Of a DNA stretch of 53,066 nucleotides, positions 50,656 through 53,066 are shown piece by piece (position 1 is the stretch's first letter; every line of letters starts with the position of its first letter). The position numbers were made by a program, and so were the translations under genes. Below the pieces are notes generated by a model. It saw only the letters and a program-made list of their open reading frames with translations, had not been told where the DNA came from and did not search any database. The DNA comes from Lachnospiraceae bacterium. GTDB lineage: Bacteria > Bacillota > Clostridia > Lachnospirales > Lachnospiraceae. The stretch covers positions 1 to 53,066 of the forward strand of contig JAAUZJ010000018.1 in the NCBI GenBank assembly GCA_014804695.1. Direction: 5' to 3'.

Positions 50656-51321
50656 ATGGTTGAATCAAAAGGCTGGAAATGGGAAATTGTTGAAGATGAT
50701 AAAAATAGCATTTGGAAGAATCCAAGTGTGGAATCATATTATCTGCTTAATCGTTGGAAATCTCAAAACAAGACAGAATTTCTTGATTTGGGTTGTGGTT
50801 TAGGTAGACATTCTATTTTGTTTGGAAAAAATGGATTTCATGTTCACTGTTTTGATATAAGCGAAGAAGCAATTTCCAGAACAAAAGAGTGGGCAAAGAG
50901 TGAGGGGCTGGCTTTTGAATATACAACAGGAGACATGTTGAAACTTCCCTATAAAGATAAAAGTATGGACTGTATATTGTGTAGAAATGTTATTTCACAT
51001 TCAGATACAAAAGGCGTACAACAGGTAATTTCTGAAATATATCGTGTGTTAAATGCGGGTGCAGAATGTTATTTGACACTTGGCTCAAAAGAAACATGGG
51101 GATATAAGCAAGCAGGGTGGCCTTCGGTTGATGAGAATACTAAAATATGCATGGAGGAAGGCCCCGAATATAAAGTTCCTCATTTCTATACAGACTATAA
51201 TCTTGTTAAATCGTTGTTTGAAAATTTCAAAATTATTTCTATTATTCATATAGAAGAATTTTTGGAAAACAACGGTGTAACAAATTCTTCTTTTCATTAT
51301 CATGTGCATATAAAAAAATGA
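50656..51321 (+). CDS. Class I SAM-dependent methyltransferase
   Basis: The 221-residue product has motif I FLDLGCGLGRHS, motif II-like VHCFDISEEAI and motif IV-region MDCILCRNVISH, the pattern of class I methyltransferases that use S-adenosylmethionine. The substrate is not readable; small-molecule type enzymes have a similar layout. GAGGAAGAGG lies just before the ATG, 16 bases after gene 6, so it could be expressed with it. Whether it acts on the neighbouring proteins is unknown. Confidence 0.88.
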   Translation: MVESKGWKWEIVEDDKNSIWKNPSVESYYLLNRWKSQNKTEFLDLGCGLGRHSILFGKNGFHVHCFDISEEAISRTKEWAKSEGLAFEYTTGDMLKLPYKDKSMDCILCRNVISHSDTKGVQQVISEIYRVLNAGAECYLTLGSKETWGYKQAGWPSVDENTKICMEEGPEYKVPHFYTDYNLVKSLFENFKIISIIHIEEFLENNGVTNSSFHYHVHIKK

Positions 51322-51481
51322 ATGGTAAATTGATTATTTTCTTTTAAACGAATATTCCCATCAAAGGTATTTAAAATATCAGAGGTGGTTGATGACTAGA
51401 CTTTGCATCCAAGTTGTGATATACTGCATTTACATAATTAATATCAGCAACGCAACATGTCATAATAAGGGCGGTGATTAT

Positions 51482-51766
51482 ATGACAAATAATGAGTTAT
51501 TGCTTGAAATGTCTGATTTATTAGATATAAAATTAAAATCTGCATTACAAGCTGAATTGCAACCAATAAAAGATAGTATCAGGGATATAAAATTATATCT
51601 TGAAAATGTTACAGATAAAGACATTCAATTATTATCTGAAAATTATGTTCCGGCGGCTAAACGATATGAAAAAGCATCAGCTCAAATAGAGTCAATGCAA
51701 GCTGATATTGATGTTATGAAAAATGTGATTCGAGAACATAGCGAAAAGCTACAGAAATTAGCATAA
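51482..51766 (+). CDS. Small coiled-coil protein, 94 aa
   Basis: The product starts MTNNELLLEMSDLLDIKLKS and continues as one long heptad-rich helix (IKDSIRDIKLYLENV, ASAQIESMQADIDVMKNVIR), with no Cys and no membrane helix. Similar short coiled-coil proteins are common in Lachnospiraceae accessory regions, but no function is known to me. The start follows GGGCGGTGA; a longer frame from 51389 has no site. A terminator follows. Confidence 0.7.
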   Translation: MTNNELLLEMSDLLDIKLKSALQAELQPIKDSIRDIKLYLENVTDKDIQLLSENYVPAAKRYEKASAQIESMQADIDVMKNVIREHSEKLQKLA

Positions 51767-51792
51767 AAAATTACATATTTCACACAATCCAG

Positions 51793-51833
51793 GGTGTAAA
51801 GTCTATTGAATTATTACGGCTTTTCACCTTTTT
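51793..51833 (+). terminator. Terminator of the coiled-coil gene
   Basis: GGTGTAAAG (51793-51801) pairs with CTTTTCACC (51820-51828) with one mismatch, followed by TTTTT. Confidence 0.75.
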
Positions 51834-51868
51834 AATTATAATATAATGCTTTAAGTGTACATTGTCAT

Positions 51869-51946
51869 ATAAAGCGTTTGAAAATCCAGACAGTTCATGA
51901 TATTTTAATAGAAATGCTTCTTAAAAGCCGAGGAATGGGAATTATG
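51869..51946 (+). pseudogene. Relic of gene 6 and its downstream start site
   Basis: 51869-51925 matches 50377-50433 inside gene 6 with about five differences in 57 bases. 51926-51946 then matches 50638-50658, the end of gene 6 and the start site of the methyltransferase. About 200 bases between these two blocks are missing. It is the remnant of a duplicated copy. Confidence 0.8.
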
Positions 51947-51981
51947 TTTAATAATGAGATGAGTAATCAGGAGGCATCATC

Positions 51982-52650
51982 GTGAAGCATAGAATACTTA
52001 TTATTGAAGATGATGTAGTGATACAGACGCAGTTAAGAAATTTATTGATAGGAAATGGATATGAGGCAGAAGTTATAAATGATTTTCCTGTTGTTTTGGA
52101 GCAAGTAAAGTCTTTTCAGCCTCACCTAATCCTTTTAGATATAAAACTGCCGGGAAATGATGGATTTTCAGTATGTTCGCAAATACGCTCTTTTTCCAAT
52201 GTGCCAATCATCTTTGTTACAAGCTGCAATACAGATATGGATGAACTGAACAGTATCATGCTGGGAGGGGATGCATTTATTACAAAACCATACAATACAG
52301 CGATTCTTTTGGCAAAAATCGCCTCTTTATTGAAAAGAGTATATCCTGCGGTGGAGCAGGAGGTATTGTCATGTGCCGGAGTTACCCTGCATTTAGAAAG
52401 TAGCAAAATAGAGTATGCAGGACAGCAGGCAGACTTAACAAAAAACGAGCTGAAAATATTGTACTATCTGTTCAAACATGCCGGAACAATATGCGTTCGT
52501 GCAGATATTGTTGAATATTTGTGGGATAACCGGCTTTATGTGGACGATAATGCTTTAAGTGTTAATATCAATCGGATTCGTGATAAGCTGTCTGCTATTG
52601 GAGTGACCGATTTTATTAAAACAAAGCATCGACAGGGATACACAATATGA
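51982..52650 (+). CDS. OmpR-type response regulator, BceR/GraR-like
   Basis: The 222-residue product has a receiver domain (ILIIEDDVVIQTQLRN, phospho-Asp in LILLDIKLPGNDGF, IFVTSCN, FITKPYN) and a winged-helix trans_reg_C domain (LTKNELKILYYLFKHAG, VDDNALSVNINRIRDKL, TKHRQGYTI). It is of the type that controls cell-envelope antibiotic-resistance ABC transporters. The start is GTG with AGGAGG upstream. The stop overlaps the kinase start (ATGA). Confidence 0.93.
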   Translation: MKHRILIIEDDVVIQTQLRNLLIGNGYEAEVINDFPVVLEQVKSFQPHLILLDIKLPGNDGFSVCSQIRSFSNVPIIFVTSCNTDMDELNSIMLGGDAFITKPYNTAILLAKIASLLKRVYPAVEQEVLSCAGVTLHLESSKIEYAGQQADLTKNELKILYYLFKHAGTICVRADIVEYLWDNRLYVDDNALSVNINRIRDKLSAIGVTDFIKTKHRQGYTI

Positions 52651-53066
52651 ACATAAAACTCTATTGGAAACAAAAATTGCCAATCATGTTTTTCAATTTT
52701 CTCTGTATGAGCGGGTTGGCAATATTCTTAAGTGTAATCGGAAACAGCTTTGACAGTATTTTTCTCATTCTGTTTATTTGGATTGTCATTTTGACAATCC
52801 ATCTTGTGATATCTTATTACAATAGAAAGGTGCAGATGGAAAAGCTGCTGAAGCTGGCAGAGCAGTTAGAAGAACGCTATCTGCTTTCCGAGGTAATGGA
52901 AAAGCCGGATCGTGCTGATGATCAGGTGTACTACCGACTTCTGAAACTGGCTGGAAAATCTATGCTGGAACAGGTAAATAAAGTCAAAAGTGAACGGATA
53001 GAATATAAAGAATATGTGGAGCAATGGGTACATGAGATCAAGACACCGATTACCGCAATGAAACTT
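52647..53066 (+). CDS. BceS-like intramembrane-sensing histidine kinase, cut by window edge
   Basis: The visible 140 residues contain two N-terminal membrane helices separated by only a few residues (MFFNFLCMSGLAIFLSVI and FLILFIWIVILTIHLVI). This is the mark of intramembrane-sensing kinases that act with BceAB-type transporters. The H-box EQWVHEIKTPITAMKL is at the right edge. The ATPase domain is beyond the window. A four-base overlap pairs it with the response regulator. Confidence 0.92.
   Translation, partial: MNIKLYWKQKLPIMFFNFLCMSGLAIFLSVIGNSFDSIFLILFIWIVILTIHLVISYYNRKVQMEKLLKLAEQLEERYLLSEVMEKPDRADDQVYYRLLKLAGKSMLEQVNKVKSERIEYKEYVEQWVHEIKTPITAMKL

Overview
The window looks like a chromosomal segment of a low-to-moderate GC, Gram-positive anaerobe of the class Clostridia, most probably the family Lachnospiraceae. 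Supporting signs are strong GGAGG ribosome binding sites, the polA-coaE-FtsA-like-MBL gene order, the ACT domain/PFL (UPF0210) pair, FeoA/FeoB, TTG and GTG starts, and GHKL/LytTR and Bce-type two-component systems. Species assignment is inference from gene content.

Layout. 1-5.5 kb: the 3' end of an acidic repeat membrane protein, then hisH-hisF, ung and lysA. 5.5-10 kb: an accessory patch with a GNAT acetyltransferase, a self-inhibited Fic enzyme, two tandem frameshifted glycine-zipper genes, tRNA-Ala(CGC), a small membrane protein, a DinJ/YafQ toxin-antitoxin pair, a small minus-strand gene, a possible integrase remnant and tRNA-Leu(CAA). 10-18.9 kb: housekeeping genes (zinc-finger membrane protein, polA, coaE, a very long FtsA-like protein, an MBL hydrolase, ACT and PFL proteins). 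18.9-29.6 kb: MATE exporters, a DtxR-type metal regulator, a diguanylate cyclase, a TauE/SafE transporter, feoA-feoB, a ZIP transporter, an HPr-like protein and a cation diffusion facilitator, together a metal-handling neighbourhood. 29.6-35.5 kb: cardiolipin synthase, an acyltransferase, a DegV lipid-binding protein, TspO and a beta-helix protein. 35.5-40.4 kb: regulator/target pairs (TipA-like MerR with a YjaZ-type protease; MerR divergent from an SDR; PadR with a HXXEE membrane protein), interrupted by a recombination scar of two truncated genes. 40.6-46 kb: a lipoprotein, a LytTR response regulator and GHKL kinase, then a small membrane protein, ABC ATPase, permease and zinc ribbon. 46.2-50.6 kb: six consecutive small proteins of an unrecognised family or families. 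50.6-53 kb: a methyltransferase, a coiled-coil protein, a relic of the preceding family, and a Bce-type response regulator with the start of its kinase.

Most unusual content: (i) the six-gene cluster at 46.2-50.6 kb, with shared INGIG-type N termini, two related sub-families and FlgM-like DSVEIS/DSLEVS motifs; (ii) a 24-bp palindrome plus ribosome-binding/start module, nearly identical before feoB and before the cation-efflux gene; (iii) a hairpin-rich in-frame insertion within polA; and (iv) a recurring GC-rich hairpin closing three transcription units. Operator candidates are visible for the DtxR regulator (feoA promoter), the LytTR regulator (21-bp-spaced direct repeats before the ABC operon) and two MerR regulators (19-bp spacer promoters).

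All calls come from reading the sequence and remembered family features. No database search was run.
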